64,000 nt of DNA, from contig JAVTVY010012683.1 in the NCBI GenBank assembly GCA_036873755.1, positions 124,001-188,000 on the forward strand. Reading direction: 5' to 3'. Source of the DNA: Hanleya hanleyi (taxonomy: Eukaryota; Mollusca; Polyplacophora; Lepidopleurida; Hanleyidae). Below, piece after piece: positions 10,711 to 22,613 of the stretch. A program made the translations under genes and the position numbers. The notes under the pieces were generated by a model. That model was given only the letters and a program-made list of their open reading frames with translations, searched no databases and was not told the origin of the DNA. Positions within the stretch are counted from its first letter, which is position 1. The number at the start of each line of letters is the position of its first letter.

Positions 10711-13700
10711 TGTGGTGATATATAGATGATAATATTTTATAATAAATAATAAAGAGTATAAATAGGTTTATATTTGTCTTAGGACTTTCTCAACAAATAG
10801 TAATTCGGCTGGAAGATAATGTAAACAAATCCCCTCTTTCAGATCATCTATTTTTAACGCTCTTCTTTGATCTTCGGTTGTTTTGCCGTCTAGAGCACGC
10901 GCCCACGTCGAATACATTGAGAAGTCAGAAACTTTCTGGACCCCACTGAACTAAATTGTAAGTTTAACTGCTCTATAATATTCACAACGAAAATTACACA
11001 TGTTAGGGAACATTGTCCTGAACAAGCAACATTTTTGGTTCAGTATTTTCGGAGTTATGGATTTTTTTAAGTTGACACGGCTTTTTCTGCACTTCGCGGT
11101 ACACGTTAGCATATTGCAAAATGCGTGTCCAAGTCATTTTGAACGATAATAAAATGCAAAACTAAAATTATATCAGGCAATATCCGTTTTGGACATGAAA
11201 CTTAGATTACAGGAGGATCTTATCTTGACGTGTATTTTACGAGTTATGAATTTTTCCATAATTGGCCGATTGCGCCTTCGCCATTTGTTTTGCTAACGAA
11301 CGCCGAGTCTTGAAACTTCAGGAAAATTATATTTGGCCATCGTTAGAGACATTTTGGCACTGATTATTTATATGATATGAAATTATAGATACTTGGCATA
11401 CCTTGACTTAAGAATTATGGCTTGTTTTAAGATATTTTCCAGTAAATTCCCACTCAATTATGAAGACAGCGATAGGAAAAGTTAACATTTTCTCGCCTTG
11501 TACTTTTCCGTGCAAGGTGATTTTCGGTACAAGGTATTTTATCCATCCTCCATTTGGAAGCTGATGAACTGTAATATTGGACTTGACGTTGGTTATTGTG
11601 ATACTGTTCAATAGATGGACTCTGTGTTACCCTGAAGGTTACAAAACATTAGGCACCGTTTCCAATTATCGTTCGCGAATGAATCGTTTATTTCGTCAAA
11701 TTTTCTCGAAGTCGCGATTTTCCAAGGCGCGAGGGGATGTTTTTTTTTCTTCAAAATAAACGATTCATTCGCGATCGCTGTTCGAATGGTTTTTTTTCTG
11801 TTGGCAATCGTTTTTCAATCGAGAAAATTCTCGCGAATAAAAAGCGATATCGTGATTCAATCGCTTTTCAATCGAGAAAATATAAACGATTGAAAAAAAA
11901 AACGATTGAGGATTATAGCCGAAAGTAGTACGCCATTGGTTCAGCCTGACTGACCCGCATACACGTTGGAGTTTCTAACACTTCAGTCAGACTATATAAA
12001 GATCATTTTTTCTTCTTCCTTTTCCATTCTTTGCCTAGTGTAAAACTATAGCGTGTTTCTGTACAGTTGGCGGTTATATAGATACGATGGGGATATTGAA
12101 AGAAATTGAAAAAAAATATCTATATATATATACATAGGAATAATGGTTATGCATATAATTATAACTTCATATTCACATATATTTTGTACGGGACACAGGC
12201 CCGGATATAATCAGATTGGGTCATTTGCACTTGCAATTTCGTCTATTATTTTGGGTATTTCTGTGTTTTAAAGCTGGTATTATTCCAGATTTCTTGTGTA
12301 GTATTTTTCGTGAGCGTTTTTGGCATCTGTGCGGGCTGAAATTTTGAGTTGATTCATCAGATTTTCGCTGTACGCGTGGTTTTTTGTCCTACTATCACCA
12401 TTTTCCTTGTGTAGATAGATGGCGCTGTATTGAATATAACATTGTCATACGTGGCTTTTGAGTCTTCGCAAGCACTTAATTATTAATATATAGCGCGGGC
12501 TATTTGTAAGAATTTTCACAACTGGTTAATCCAGTAAGAGATGAAATTATATAATATTCAGTTGGTTTTTGGCTTGAGCTTCCCTTTGGAATCATTCATA
12601 GTTCATTTATCAAAATATAAAATTAAAATAAAAAGTATTGTACATATGCGAATCCAACCGTTATATGCGATTCAATCAAAAATATATGTATTTGATATAA
12701 ATATGAAATCACTGCCGCGAATTTCTTATAATAAATAAAATTAACTAGATGGTGATTTTTTTAACTTATTCACATCTCAATAGTTTAAAAACTGTACCAA
12801 AACATGAATGGATAGCCTTTCCTAATGTATGTTTTACTATAACAAAATATACATATTTAATTACACTATTTTTCACCTTAATTAACCTAGAAATTCTCGG
12901 CTGGAGGGCTAAGCTGTTCTGGGTTATCGCCATGCGCCCATTCACACCTCTATCAAGCCTGTGCCGTAATCATTCTGATAATGCAATCAACGAACTGAAA
13001 TCCACTTATGACCTGTACCCGGTATTTACAAAACAAGATATTGTGACTATCATCCTGTATCATTAATACATTGTCGACTCACACGATTATTGAATAAACA
13101 TGTAATTTTGTCATTTACGCTTCGCCAGAGTAAATCTGAGCGCGAACGTCACATGGTACATGGTACAGGAATATGAAAAGATATTTCCAGCATACGCCCT
13201 ACTTCGGCTTGTAGGAGACTATAGATCGTGAATCATATATATTATTTGGTTATCTTACGCATTTATACAGTATAGTATAGTAATATAGGTTTTTCCATCG
13301 ACAAATCCGCAATCAACATTACATGTAGTTCCCAGTTCGCGGATAGAGCGGCGTACGACGGCAACACGGCTTATGTGTCAAATATCACTCCGCCTCACGA
13401 TTCTCTCGCGCCTTGAAAAAAACGATTCTCTCGCGATTGAAGATTCGCGATCAAGAACGGATCGCGCATGGGTAAACGATTCAAAAACGATATCGCGAGA
13501 GAATGGTTTTTTCCAGAAAAGGTTCAATCGTTTTTTCTCATTTTTTTTTTCTCGATATCCTCGCGACTGATTCGCGATTGATCGTATTTCAATCGAGAAA
13601 ATTGAAGAAAAATCGCGACTGAAGTAAAAACGATTAATGGAAACGATCCCTTAATAGTATAGAATGGTTACAAAAGTGTGTCATCCTAGATGAATTAAGC

Positions 13701-13935
13701 TGAAAGACAGAATTTTGATACAACTAGAGCGAAGCGGCAGGTGAAAGATATTAAGGAGAAAGGTTAGAATCCGAATCCAATTGGTAGCGGCGTCTCCGGA
13801 GAAGAAGTCAAGATAAGGATACAAGAAATTACTTTCCTATTTGATGTAAAAAATAGGTGGTGGCAGCATTCAAGAACACTAGTGGTCATACCGAGTTTAC
13901 CAATAGGGGGACATAGCCCTTAAGAAACCGCTACA
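10711..13935 (+). repeat. 5' LTR of the old Gypsy, carrying a Harbinger-like insertion
   Basis: Matched to the 3' LTR in blocks: 10803-11290 with about 31910-32365, 11275-11566 with 32618-32882, 11567-11651 with 35719-35802, and 13654-13935 with 35803-36102. The 2-kb gap in the match is the element 11652-13650. Without it the LTR is about 1.2 kb. It is directly followed by a primer-site-like sequence. Confidence 0.75.
11652..13650. mobile_element. Non-autonomous PIF/Harbinger-like DNA transposon
   Basis: It interrupts the LTR between TTA (11649-11651) and TTA (13651-13653). The other LTR has the uninterrupted site near 35800. Terminal inverted repeats start GGCACCGTTTCCAATTATCG at the left and, read inward, GGGATCGTTTCCATTAATCG at the right. 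About 280 bp at each end are packed with AATCGAGAAAA, TCGCGA and AACGATT motifs in both orientations. A 3-bp TWA duplication with a GG(N)n...GTTTCC end fits PIF/Harbinger. No transposase ORF is visible, so it would depend on another copy. Confidence 0.7.
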
Positions 13936-13937
13936 AT

Positions 13938-13954
13938 TGGTGGTAGCGATGGGA
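13938..13954 (+). promoter_or_regulatory. Primer binding site-like sequence of the old Gypsy
   Basis: TGGTGGTAGCGATGGGA begins two bases after the LTR end. It starts with TGG, the complement of a tRNA CCA end, so it could pair with a tRNA ending CGCTACCACCA. The tRNA was not identified. Confidence 0.55.
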
Positions 13955-14189
13955 TTGGTGCTTTCTGGGAAAGCTGTATTCTGGACTGTGATGTGATCAG
14001 AAATCTGTTTGAACAGTTTGGCTCATAAACGTATATAACAGGTCAAGCTAAGGATGGATCCAGAAGATGACAACAGGCCATGATGAGAGCGACGACGTTG
14101 AAGTTACCTTTTGAGGTCCACTTCAGTGTGAGGAGTCTCCGAGATCGTTTCCACGTGAGGCCGATTACGGGGACGGGTCTCGCGTACAA

Positions 14190-14400
14190 CGTCGACACCT
14201 GAAACCCGAAATGTTCGGAGGTGACACCCTGTAGAAGGAGTATCATCAGATATTTAACACCATTGCCAGAATAAACAGATGGAGTCGACAAGAAAAAGCG
14301 GACTGTTTACACATCTGAAAGGCGCTGCAAGACAGTTAATCTGACCCCTCAATGAGTGGGAACAACGGGACTTTGATCGATTGGTGGAATCTCGAAAGAT
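14190..14400 (+). pseudogene. Gypsy gag remnant
   Basis: A frame with several stops contains FNTIARINRWSRQEKADCL and KALQDS, the pattern of the capsid region of Ty3/Gypsy Gag (aromatic/INRW helix followed by a Gly-Ala-rich helix). The product would form the particle shell. It is joined to integrase sequence immediately downstream, so protease, RT and RNase H are missing. Confidence 0.5.
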
Positions 14401-14409
14401 TAATCAGCG

Positions 14410-15024
14410 TTAATATTGGGTAGAAATGGGGAGAGATGTCACCGTCTTGTGCAAGCAATGTAATACGTGTGCCTCACTGAAGTCACCCGCCAACGATTGA
14501 GAGCACGATTGAAACAGTATACTGTTGGAGCCCCTCTCTAGCGAATATCAATATATATTTTAGGACCATTACCCACAAGCAGAAAAGGAAATCAGTACAT
14601 CCTAATCATAAAGGATTCTTTCACCAGATGGGTGGAAGGTTATGCATCACGAAATCAAGAAGCAGACACGGTGGCAGATCAAGTCGTCAAGAAGTTCATT
14701 TGCCGGTTCAGAGTTCCAAGACAGCTTTATTCGGACCAGGGTTCAATCTTCGAATCTCATCTTTTCCAGGAAGTCTGTAAGCTGCTGGAAATTGAGTAAA
14801 CCCGAACCACCCCATATCACCCCCATTCAAATGGAATGGTGGAGAGGTTCAACTCTAGAGAAATTTGTCGCGGAAACTATCTTGTAACTGGGATGGACCA
14901 TTTCAAGTCATGGGAAAGTTGGATGACACAGTGTATCGCTTACAAAAGGGTCCAAATTCTAAGCCAAAAGTGGTCCACTTTGACCGAATGAAACTATATC
15001 ATGGTATCAGTTTCCAACCTTGGA
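14410..15024 (+). pseudogene. Gypsy integrase remnant with GPF/Y module
   Basis: In order: a zinc-site remnant (CKQCNTCASLKSP), the catalytic core (GPLPTSRKGNQYILIIKDSF, then LYSDQGSIFE, then YHPHSNGMVERFN, i.e. the second Asp and the Glu of the DDE set are readable), and after a frame change a GPF/Y-type C-terminal module (WDGPFQVMGKLDDTVYRL, KVVHFDRMKLYHG). A stop sits before the YHP motif near 14797 and another after the core. Integrase would join the cDNA to the chromosome. This copy is dead. Confidence 0.8.
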
Positions 15025-15166
15025 TAGTAGCCAAAACCTAGGTACGAACTGGTGACACCGAAAAGTGAACTATGAACAATAAAACTTTATTTGGAAATCA
15101 AACGAAACATAAGTACAGAAGAAATAAAAAATGAACTCAATAAATTGTCATTGTTATTTAGTCAGG

Positions 15167-16093
15167 ATGCCAGAGAAATTTCGGTGTAGATGTGGCAAAC
15201 TATATAAGCATCGACAAGGTCTTCACTGCCATAGGGCCACTTGCTCACAAATGGTTGAGGAGTTGCATCGAGAGGCTCAAGAGGAGCATATTTGTCCATA
15301 TTGTCATTTGGAGATGATGGAAAACAAGTGTTCATGGTGCACTTGGCCGACTGTCGACAAGCTCCATGGACAAAAATTAGGTAGGCTGCTACAGTTAATA
15401 TTCCAAGGCGAAAGATTCCTGTGGTCACCGAACGCCCTACAGCCCCAGTTGTGAATCCTGGTACCCCTTTATTGGACGAGGTGGAACGGGCTGTTGCGTG
15501 CGTCAATTGAAAGACCCGAGATAACAACCAGTACCGAGATTCCGATGCAGCAGGCTGCTGCAGCTTATTCAATGGCCAGGTCAGCAGTGAGGCGCCGACT
15601 GTCACCTTCAGCTGCCCGCCTATCCTATGCATTCGGGTCAGCTAGGTAAGCGGAGACCGTAAGCTTGCCACCTGTGGAAGATGACATCATAATAACTTCA
15701 GTGGTACAGCCAATGATTGAATTGGCCACTTCTTCCATTGACACCAATCCCCTCACCACTCCGATGGCCACAATTTTCCATGACACCATTCCTGTATTCA
15801 CTAGATTGGCCACCACTTCCACTGACACCATTTGTGAATCCACTTCATCAGTTACTACTTTCGCTGACACCATTCCCTGATCTACTCCATCAACCACCAC
15901 TTCCATTGACATCATCACTACTTCAACTCCGTTGTTCACATCTCCAATGTCCGATATGGAAGATGTCAATAGCTGCAATACTGAAGAAATTCGATTCTCG
16001 ACATCAACAGATAGCTACAATATATATAAGTCTATATATCCACATTCATCAAGTCATCACCATGCGTTATCCAGATACATACACTATGGTTAA
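15167..16093 (+). pseudogene. Decayed zinc-finger and Ser/Thr-repeat protein, unknown family
   Basis: From the ATG at 15167 a Cys/His cluster reads FRCRCGKLYKHRQGL...HRATC and then ICPYC...KCSWC, which looks like a C2HC finger followed by a CxxC pair. After frame changes it continues as a Pro/Val-rich linker (ERPTAPVVNPGTPLLDEVER), a basic Ala/Arg helix (ARSAVRRRLSPSAARLSYAF), five 14-residue Ser/Thr repeats, and an acidic tail to the stop at 16091-16093. At least two frameshifts and two stops break it. It lies 3' of the Gypsy integrase where some Gypsy elements carry an extra ORF, but it could equally be a captured host gene. Function is not recognised. Confidence 0.45.
15722..15931 (+). repeat. 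42-bp minisatellite, five units, 14-codon period
   Basis: Five imperfect 42-bp units encode LATSSIDTNPLTTP-like 14-mers (conserved A/T-T-x-x-D-T-I core). Because 42 is divisible by three, other frames are also open across the array. The plus frame carries a stop in unit 4. Confidence 0.75.
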
Positions 16094-18275
16094 CAGTTCT
16101 GGTTACACTTCACAAACCTCAATGGGTACACAATATACCATCACCTCATTTAATATGCGATAATCATATCATATCATTATGATGTAATGATTAAGAAAAT
16201 AAAACATGGTAAGTGACTATACATTTCTCACTTGTGTTCTTCCAGAGTATTTGACACAGAATGTCAATGCCAGATTGGGAACACTGGCCCGCCCATTCAG
16301 ATACTGTATCCACAGGTTTGTAGAATAATAAATTCATGGATAGTTGCAGTTTCTATGGACAACTCAACTTTACTGATTTGCATGAACAAAATTTTAAATG
16401 TTTTAACATGACCATGGGACAAAAATTTAACATAGCGCAGAAACTACCAGTCGTTGAACAATACATATATCTCTCCCATAGCCTGAACACAAAAGTAATT
16501 AACCAATGCATGTGATATCTTCAAGTATATTAGTATATCTCTTACATAATTGCAATCTCTAGCTTATTTATCTTTTGTTGAGATGTAACTGTTAAGGACG
16601 ACTGAAATAAAATAAAAAATTCATAGTACTGAAAATTGTTATGATCCTGATAATTTTACATAACTTAGGAGTTGTTATCCACCCTTCCAAGAAAAATATA
16701 GGCACTTATGAAAATGCAGTGCAAACATGAAATGCCATATAATATAGTGTCAAGAAGACAGAAAACAAGGCAAATATGAATGATCAACTGACTATGTACA
16801 TGTATATGTGATATGTTTCACATATTTGCAATAAAAATTGTATTCCCATTGTACTCTAGGCTCAAGATATCAACACGATAAACTGGAAGAACCTCATATC
16901 TTCAGAAAGTGTTACAGATAAAGGCCATGAAGAAATAGTCAACCTTCTGACTGATTTGGCAGATGGTTGACAAAAAAGGCTGAAAGGCTGAAGGAATTAG
17001 TTTTCCGATATACAGAGCAAAACTCAACCATTCCACACAGGAATTGGTAATGTGCAGTAAAAAAGGCTCCTGAAATGGGAATAAGGAGGGTTGTACTTTT
17101 CATGCAGTCTTTTTAACCCCTTGGCCAATTTTGGCTGACGGGTATTGTCGTCGTGTATGTTCAGTCATTCACCCGTCTTTTCAGTACCGTAATATCTCCA
17201 AACAATCTCTGGTACATCTACCAAATTCTCAAATCTTGTTCATGTATTGAATTTCTGTCAACTCGGTCAACATTTTACAGTTATTCCCCTTCCTTGTCTT
17301 TAACTTTATTCCTATACAGATGTACCTTTTTCACAAGAACTGCATTCGATAACATTTTTTGAAAGTGAGTTGATCTGTTTATGGATATCAATAATATTGT
17401 TAGGTGTGTAATATTTGTGCTATTTGTTCCCCAATAGTGAAGAAATTCGATTCTCGACATTAACAGATAGCTACAATATATATAAGTCTATATATCCACA
17501 TTCATCAAGTCATCACCATCCGTTAAGCAGATACATATACTATGGTTAACAGTTCTGGTTACATTTCACAAACCTCATTAGGTACACAATATACCATCAC
17601 CTCATTTAATATGCAATAATCATATATCATTATGATGTAATGATTAGAAAATAAAACATGGTAAGTGACTATACATTTCTCACTTGTGTTCTTCCAGAGT
17701 ATTTGACAGAATGTCAACGCCAGATTGAGAACACTGGCCCGCCCACTCAGTTACTGTATCCACAGGTTTGTAGAATAATAAATTCATGGATAGTTGCAGT
17801 TTCTATGGACAACTCAAGTTTACTGATTTGCGTGAAGAAAATTCTCTTGCCCAAATGTTTTAACATGACCATGAATCAAAAATTTAACGTATCGCAGAAA
17901 TGCTGATATTTTTTTTCAATTACCACAAACAATACATATATCTCTCCCATAGCTTGAACACAAAAGTAATTAACCAATGCATGTGATGCCTTCAAGTATA
18001 TTAGCATATCTCTAACATAATTGCAATCTATAGTATTCTTTCATTGCCAAAAGCTTATTTATCTTTTGTTGATGTGTAACTGCTAAGGACGACTGAAAAA
18101 AAAAATCCAAAAATTCATAGCACTGAAAACTGTTATAATCCTGATCATTTTACAGAACTTAAAGAGTTGTTATCCACCCTTTCAAGAAAAATATAGGCAC
18201 GTATGAAAGTACACAGTGCAAACATGGAATGCCATATAATATAGTGTCATGAAGACAGAAAACAAGGCAAATATG
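15982..18275 (+). repeat. Tandem duplication of a ~1.46-kb unit
   Basis: 15982-16778 is repeated at 17438-18275, offset 1456, with about 90% identity by eye. The second half of the unit (16779-17437) is repeated at 28678-28980 and 29699 onward, beyond a 10.4-kb insertion. The ancestral arrangement was therefore unit-unit. Confidence 0.8.
16246..16970 (+). pseudogene. Two-exon 3' end of an unrecognised gene, copy 1
   Basis: Exon 16246-16315 has an upstream TTCTTCCAG acceptor and a CACAG|GTTTG donor. The terminal exon 16860-16970 follows a CTCTAG acceptor and ends with TGA (DINTINWKN...ESVTDKGHEEIV...TDLADG). Compared with copy 2 the first exon has two extra bases, which breaks the frame. The protein is not recognised. 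It is Glu/Asp rich at the end. It lies inside the old Gypsy, downstream of integrase. Confidence 0.35.
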
Positions 18276-19367
18276 CCAGAAAGTAGCACAACATTCTCTA
18301 AAATTTCTGCATGTGTATTATTTCCCAAATACTGCCACGCCTGAACTTCCTGGTGTCTGTGCTATTGATAACCAGGCTGAATTGCTTTGGTTCCCATTTT
18401 CTCCAAACTGTGTGTATATCTTGTTCATTTTGAGGTTTAATGTCGAGATCACTTTTGCTTAAAATCTTGTTTATCTGCGTGAACTCCAGCAACTCCAGTT
18501 ACACTTATTTGTGTTATAGTAAGGGTATATGTTGCCAGTACTATGAAGAAGAATCCATTTCATTTGGAAGTCATTGGGGCAAAGACTAAGTTCAATGCAA
18601 CTTAAATACCATATAAAATTGCGTAGAAATGTTATAGACCCAGTAAGGTGAAGATCACCGGCGAGAATATTGCTACTTTCTGGGCAGGCATATCTTGCAG
18701 CCATTATTGGCTATTGGTATTACTGTTTATGTATTGAACATTGGAAATGAAGGGAGTGTTGTCCAGTTGCTCAGTAATATATTGCTAAATGCGACATAAA
18801 CTCCAACTCAACACTCTATCTGAAAGTCAGGGTCGAGGTCACTTTGACAACAACCTAGTCAAACCATGAAGAGATCTTAACATTTGCTTTAAATACGTAT
18901 CTTTGTCCATGCTACTTGATTATTTTCATTTCTACAATGTTTGCTGCATCCTTATACCTCAATTTTCCCAAACCTTTTCTTACCTTATTTTTTATCTTGT
19001 CTGCTTGAGAGGGCAGATTTTGAAACCATAATTATTACCATTATTATTATGTATTTTGCACTTCTATTTTAATAATACCTCTTCCAACTGGATTGAAACT
19101 TTACGATGGTTAAACAGCATGAACATAATTGATCAGTTTTCACTATTTTATATCTTTCCGTCAAATTATCAAAAACATATCCAAACCTTTCAGGTACCAA
19201 GACAGAGAAATGGTATTGATGGTGGAATTTTTGTTTGCATGTGCAGCAAGTCTGTGATGGAGGCTTGTTTTATATATTTTTGCCATTCTCAAAACAAAGT
19301 TTATTACAGGGAACATTTTAGTGAAAGTTGGTTCCCTTTAATTAATTATCAGCTGTTACCAATATAT
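18276..19367. other. Left part of a 10.4-kb insertion; no gene recognised
   Basis: Minus-strand open frames at 18298-18704 show no domain. The rest is AT rich. The insertion begins after ATATG (18271-18275), which recurs at 28673-28677. Confidence 0.4.
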
Positions 19368-21587
19368 CCCTTACAGACTTGAGGTGTACACCTCAAGTTG
19401 AGGTGTAGTTGAGGTGTACCTGAGGTGTACACCTCAACTTGAGGTGTAGTTGAGGTGTACCTGAGGTGTACACCTCAATTTTCTTTTTCAAGGTGTATAC
19501 ACCTCAAGTACACCTCATGGACTTTGAAAAAATATTTTTGTAATTTACCTACACCTCAAGTACACCTTATGAACTTTGCCAAAATATGCATGTACCTCAA
19601 GTACACCTCTGGAACTTTGTCAAAATATACGTGTAATCTATCTACACCTCAAGTACACCTCATGGACTTTGTCAAAAATAGATATGTTATATACTACACC
19701 TCAAGTACACCTTATGGACTTTGCCAAACTATGCATGTACCTCAAGTACACCTCTGGGACTGTCAAAATATACTTGTAATTTTTGTACACCTCAAGTTTA
19801 CCTTGGCTTCCCATACAGAATTCACTGCCCATCAACATGATCAACTAAATGTTTTATTTATATTTTAAAGTACATTTCTTCGTTCATTTAAGCGCTATAT
19901 TTTAAAATAAATCAATAAATGGGTTGGCTAACTGTAAATCTCATACACCCTCTATGAATAAAAGAACCACTTGACAGGTCATACCTTGTTTTCCAGTTTA
20001 CAATACATAAAATCTACTTCTGCTATTTCTTGTGTCACCTGCATATACATTCTCAGCTGGAGCTCTTCTTTAATTATTTTCTTAATACTTTTTAACTCTA
20101 TGTCTCAGTTGGATGTTCCTGCCTTAGTCTAATATTCTATTGTAACATACACCAATTCAGTCTGACAGTTTGAAATAAGTACAGCCCTTGTTTAATTAAC
20201 AAATAATAATTAACAGTGAGTGATACCTCATAAACTTTGTCAAAATATATACTTGTAATTTACCTACACCTCAAGTACATCTCATGGACTTTGCTAAAAT
20301 ATGCATGTACAAAAGTATACAAGTATGTACTTATACCTCATAATTTATCTACATCTCAAGTATTTCCTACACTCCACCGTAACAAGCTTGGCATGAACAT
20401 AAGATACAGTTATCCACCTACACCCAAGATATATGGTGGACTTGGTGGAAAGGTTTGTCATGAAATTGAGCATAATATACCATCCACTTATTGTAAATAA
20501 TTGCCAGCACAATCTTTTATTCATACTCGCTAATTACTCGTTTTGTATCCCAAAATAATGAAAATACTGTTATACGATCACTTTCTAAATGATAAAAAAT
20601 ATACATACTCGCTAAATAGACAAAATATTGCTGAACATGGCATTAAATTTAATTTTTTCTTTACATGTCTATGCTGGATCATCATTCTGGCATGAATGTT
20701 ACTTTAAATTACCTACACCTCAAGTACACCTCATTGACTTAGTCAAAAAAACATGTACCTCACTTTTAAATTACCTACGTACACCTCCTGAACTTCTAAA
20801 CAACATGAAAAATGTTATGTGAACTCAATTTTTATTTTATTTTTATTATTATTTTGACCCCAGGACACTAATACATCAAACTAAAACCTGCTGTAACATT
20901 CTTCTCTTCAAATTATCATAGCAATCAGTTAATGGGCACTGTTGTATAATTTACAGAGAAACTATTGTTAATCTCATGCAAACTTTGGCACCTGTGGATA
21001 TGTTGTCAACCATCCAGATATATTTCCAAAATGGATATGTTAACTGTCACTTCCCAAATACATTGGTCCCTTGTATGCTTTTGCATTGGAATCCTCTGTG
21101 TGGCAATTGGGGCACTTGTGAGCCAATGTTGAAGCTCCTTTATAAGTGTGGTGCTACCATTTTCCGACATACACGGTCACCTTCCCCTACTTTCAAGTTT
21201 GGCTGCTCATATGTTAGTTGTAGGCTTTGTAGCGAAAAATGCTGCAGCAAAGTTATTGTAGGAGGAGGATGGGGATCAATCTACTGAGCAGTGTTCACTA
21301 AAAAATGAGAATACAAATATGCCTGGTACCTATTTTCAATGGAGGTATGAATACATTTTTCAAAATTGGATATGCCTCAAGTACACCTCAGTTAGTACCT
21401 CACCTGAGGGGTACACCTCACCTGAGGTGTACTAATTTGCATATTTCGATACTCCTCAACTACACCTCATCTACTCAACTACACCTCTACTCCTCAAATA
21501 CACCTCATAATATCTGAGGGTACACCTCACAGGTACACCTCAACTACACCTCAACTACACCTCAAATACACCTCAAAGCAGTAAGGG
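19368..21587. mobile_element. Foldback-like element with GAGGTGTA/TACACCTC arrays
   Basis: The ends are inverted: CCCTTAC at 19368-19374 and GTAAGGG at 21581-21587. Each is followed inward by clusters of TTGAGGTGTA units. The left end has perfect palindromes at 19378-19397 (20 bp), 19421-19436 and 19462-19477. Inside, 19490-19800, 20222-20360 and 20706-20790 carry repeated ACACCTCAAGTACACCTC plus (T)GGACTTTG-CAAAATAT modules. No transposase is visible. No duplication longer than AT flanks it. A Cys-rich open stretch (20976-21287) after a TTTACAG acceptor may be captured sequence. Confidence 0.6.
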
Positions 21588-21714
21588 ATGTTATTGAGAT
21601 GGCGGCATGACCACACGCTGAGTGAGGAGGGCTCCTGAGATAGGACGAAGAATGCTGGAATTCTGAAAGTAATAGTCCGTTTGGGATAAAATAACTAATT
21701 TATATAAAGTCTAG

Positions 21715-22613
21715 ATGCCTCCAAAGTCTCAGAAAAAGAAAAGAAAAAATTCGACGCCGGGAATAACTACTTATATGCGGCTACGCAGTGACGGAGCTAG
21801 TCCCGAAGAAGAAATTGAAATTCCCGTGCAAAGCGAAGCCGTTGAAACCCAGACAATTGTGCTGGCCAGTTTTGACTATTCAAAATCTACAATGGATGAA
21901 CTAAGAGATGAAATTAGAGTAATGTTTGTGGACATGGAAAAGCGTATCATACAGAGGATGGATGAACTTTTAAAAGACAAATTTGATGGGGTTGAAAATA
22001 AGGTCACGCAGTTGGAAACCAAGATGGCGGATCCAAGAAAAGACTCGCGTTTCTCCATAAGGAGATCGAAGATTTGAAAACGCAGTTACGCATCCAGAAA
22101 GTTGATTCCGATTTGTCTGTGAAACGTCTCGAGGACCAACTGACTATTAAGGAGATTTATGACCGAAAACGAAATTTGCTTCTGTTTGGCGTTCCGCTAA
22201 ATGGCATTTCACCATATAAAGAGGATACTGAGAGTGTGGTGCGTAAATTCCTTGTCGAATCGTTAAAATTCCGTGAAGATCGTGCCAAACAGATGTTATT
22301 CGTCGCTGTTCACAGACTTCCAAGCAGAAAGCCCAAGGTGGATGACAGAGGTAATATTCCGCCTATTATCATTGCCTTTGTCAAGCATAGAGACGAAGAT
22401 GATGTCCTAGCTGCTGGGCCGGAGTTGAGGGGCACAAAGATTAGTGTGCGCACTGACCTCCCAGGAAAATTGAAGGAGAGAAGAGCAGCCCTATACCGTG
22501 AGGCATACACTATCCGGCAGGAGACGGGTGTTAAAACGCGGGTACGCCTGGTTGGTATCGACCTCCTTTTAGAATCAAAAAAGAATGGAGACTGGACGCG
22601 TGTGAAAACTTGA
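21715..22613 (+). pseudogene. L1-type ORF1p, one frameshift
   Basis: ATG at 21715 starts a basic N-terminus (MPPKSQKKKRKN), then coiled coil (MDELRDEIRVMFVDMEKRII). A -1 change near 22030-22036 is needed to continue into IEDLKTQLRIQKVD, the RRM-like core (KRNLLLFGVPLN) and the C-terminal domain (ISVRTDLPGKLKERRAALYR) to the stop at 22613. RNA chaperone of the LINE particle. The break is at a comparable place to the one in the other copy but in the opposite direction. Confidence 0.8.

Noticed and set aside
15625..15978. Minus-strand 117-codon ORF across the minisatellite (MVSxEVVAN repeats)
   Set aside because: All frames tend to be open through a 42-bp repeat; the plus frame is colinear with the flanking protein-like sequence on both sides.
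22030..22036. Possible programmed frameshift in ORF1, since both L1-type ORF1 genes break just before the RRM
   Set aside because: The required shifts are opposite (+1 at 10056-10061, -1 near 22033) and only the former is at a homopolymer; independent mutations are simpler.
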